Source: Lentisphaerota bacterium (GTDB lineage: Bacteria; Verrucomicrobiota; Lentisphaeria; Oligosphaerales; Oligosphaeraceae). Taken from it: 5,861 nt of DNA. Position numbers and translations under genes: made by a program. The notes beneath the pieces were generated by a model. It worked only from the letters and a program-made list of their open reading frames with translations. It was not told the DNA's origin and made no database searches. The first letter of the stretch is position 1. Each line of letters begins with the position of its first letter. The stretch is taken from the NCBI GenBank assembly GCA_012800625.1, contig JAAZIY010000385.1:1-5861 (forward strand), in the 5' to 3' direction. Shown in pieces: positions 5,407 to 5,861 of the stretch.

Positions 5407-5434
5407 GTGACAGTTGACAATTATGACGTATAGT
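5407..5434 (+). promoter_or_regulatory. Predicted sigma70-type promoter of recJ
   Basis: The -35 GTGACA (5407-5412, five of six) and the -10 TATAGT (5429-5434, five of six) are 16 bp apart. The start would lie near 5441, leaving a leader of about 32 nt to the recJ ATG. A perfect TTGACA also occurs at 5414-5419, but it is too close to TATAGT and has no good -10 at 16-18 bp. Confidence 0.55.
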
Positions 5435-5472
5435 ATTTCATCAATTTCAACATTAAGGAAAAGAACAAACTC

Positions 5473-5861
5473 ATGGAAGAACGCACTTGGGAATTTGCCA
5501 ACATTGATATAGACCATGTACTAGAACTCATAGATGAGGCCTCAGTTAGCCGCCCGGTTGCCCTGGTTCTGGCGGCCAGGGATATTAATGCCGCCAAGGT
5601 ACATGACTTTTTGAACCCCGACCTGGCCAATATCAGCGACCCCTATCTGCTGCCCGGAACCCGCATGGCCGCGGAGCGCCTCTGGCAGGCAGTAGACAAA
5701 GAGGAACTCATTGTCATCCACGGCGACTATGACACTGACGGCATCACCGCCTCGGCGCTGCTGGCCTCCATACTGCGCAAAAACGGCGCCAGGGTGGAAT
5801 GCTATCTGCCGCATCGCATCGATGACGGCTACGGACTGACCGCCGAGTCCATCGCGCGCGC
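5473..5861 (+). CDS. recJ: Single-stranded-DNA-specific exonuclease RecJ, N-terminal part (runs off the window)
   Basis: The first 129 codons of RecJ are present, with no stop before the window end. RecJ degrades single-stranded DNA 5' to 3' in recombinational and mismatch repair and belongs to the DHH phosphoesterases. The frame shows 'FLNPDLANISDPYLLPG' (about 46-62), typical of RecJ N-termini, then motif I 'IHGDYDTDGITASALL' (about 82-97), whose Asp residues bind the catalytic metals, and 'YLPHRIDDGYGLT' (about 111-123). The rest of the DHH domain, DHHA1 and the OB fold lie beyond the window. The start is ATG; an in-frame TAG at 5431-5433 limits upstream extension. The site AAGGAA (5455-5460) is 12 nt away, rather far. 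The gene is divergent from the small basic protein gene. Confidence 0.93.
   Translation, partial: MEERTWEFANIDIDHVLELIDEASVSRPVALVLAARDINAAKVHDFLNPDLANISDPYLLPGTRMAAERLWQAVDKEELIVIHGDYDTDGITASALLASILRKNGARVECYLPHRIDDGYGLTAESIAR

Noticed and set aside
5245..5517. 90-codon minus-strand open frame between recJ and the small gene
   Set aside because: It starts inside recJ, crosses both predicted promoters, has no ribosome binding site, and overlaps regulatory DNA.

Overview
The window looks like chromosomal DNA from a moderately GC-rich bacterium of the PVC superphylum (Planctomycetes, Verrucomicrobia, Chlamydiae, Lentisphaerae and relatives). The main clue is a 51-residue basic protein on the minus strand at 5061-5216. 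Its 'NVLKRFERV ... GDRVWGLPK' pattern matches, from memory, a small basic protein family known mainly from that group. Assignment to a phylum within PVC (Lentisphaerota or Verrucomicrobiota seem likeliest) is inference. Nothing indicates a phage, plasmid, CRISPR array or transposase gene.

Layout from left to right. Bases 1-260 hold no gene. They contain a GC-rich hairpin (26-45) and a degenerate period-10 repeat of the CTTCGTGTCT type (179-234), and look like intergenic repeat debris. Five larger genes then run leftward on the minus strand. Listed in transcription order (right to left) they are nifU (4027-4893), nifS (2844-4013), prmA (1915-2808), a cytoplasmic GDSL/SGNH hydrolase (1126-1776) and an RlmI-like SAM methyltransferase without a PUA domain (261-1109, GTG start). 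The gaps are 13 nt (nifU/nifS), 35 nt (nifS/prmA), 138 nt (prmA/hydrolase) and 16 nt (hydrolase/methyltransferase). This suggests a nifU-nifS-prmA unit and a hydrolase-methyltransferase unit. Upstream of nifU lies the small basic protein gene, closed by a strong intrinsic terminator (4973-5011). It is divergent from recJ, which starts at 5473 on the plus strand and runs off the window. The divergent intergenic region (5217-5472) holds a plausible sigma70-type promoter in each direction and an FNR/Fur-like palindrome in the leader of the small gene.

Functionally, NifU (scaffold) and NifS (cysteine desulfurase) form a complete two-component NIF-type iron-sulfur cluster assembly system. No nitrogenase gene is visible, so a housekeeping role is the simplest reading. 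PrmA (L11 methylation), the RlmI-like methyltransferase (probable RNA modification) and RecJ (single-strand 5'-3' exonuclease) are core functions. The window is mostly ordinary core genome. The points worth a second look are the tiny PVC-type gene with its own promoter, palindrome and terminator; the missing obvious promoter for nifUS; altered signature residues in PrmA; and the left-edge repeats. I found no convincing undescribed multi-gene system.
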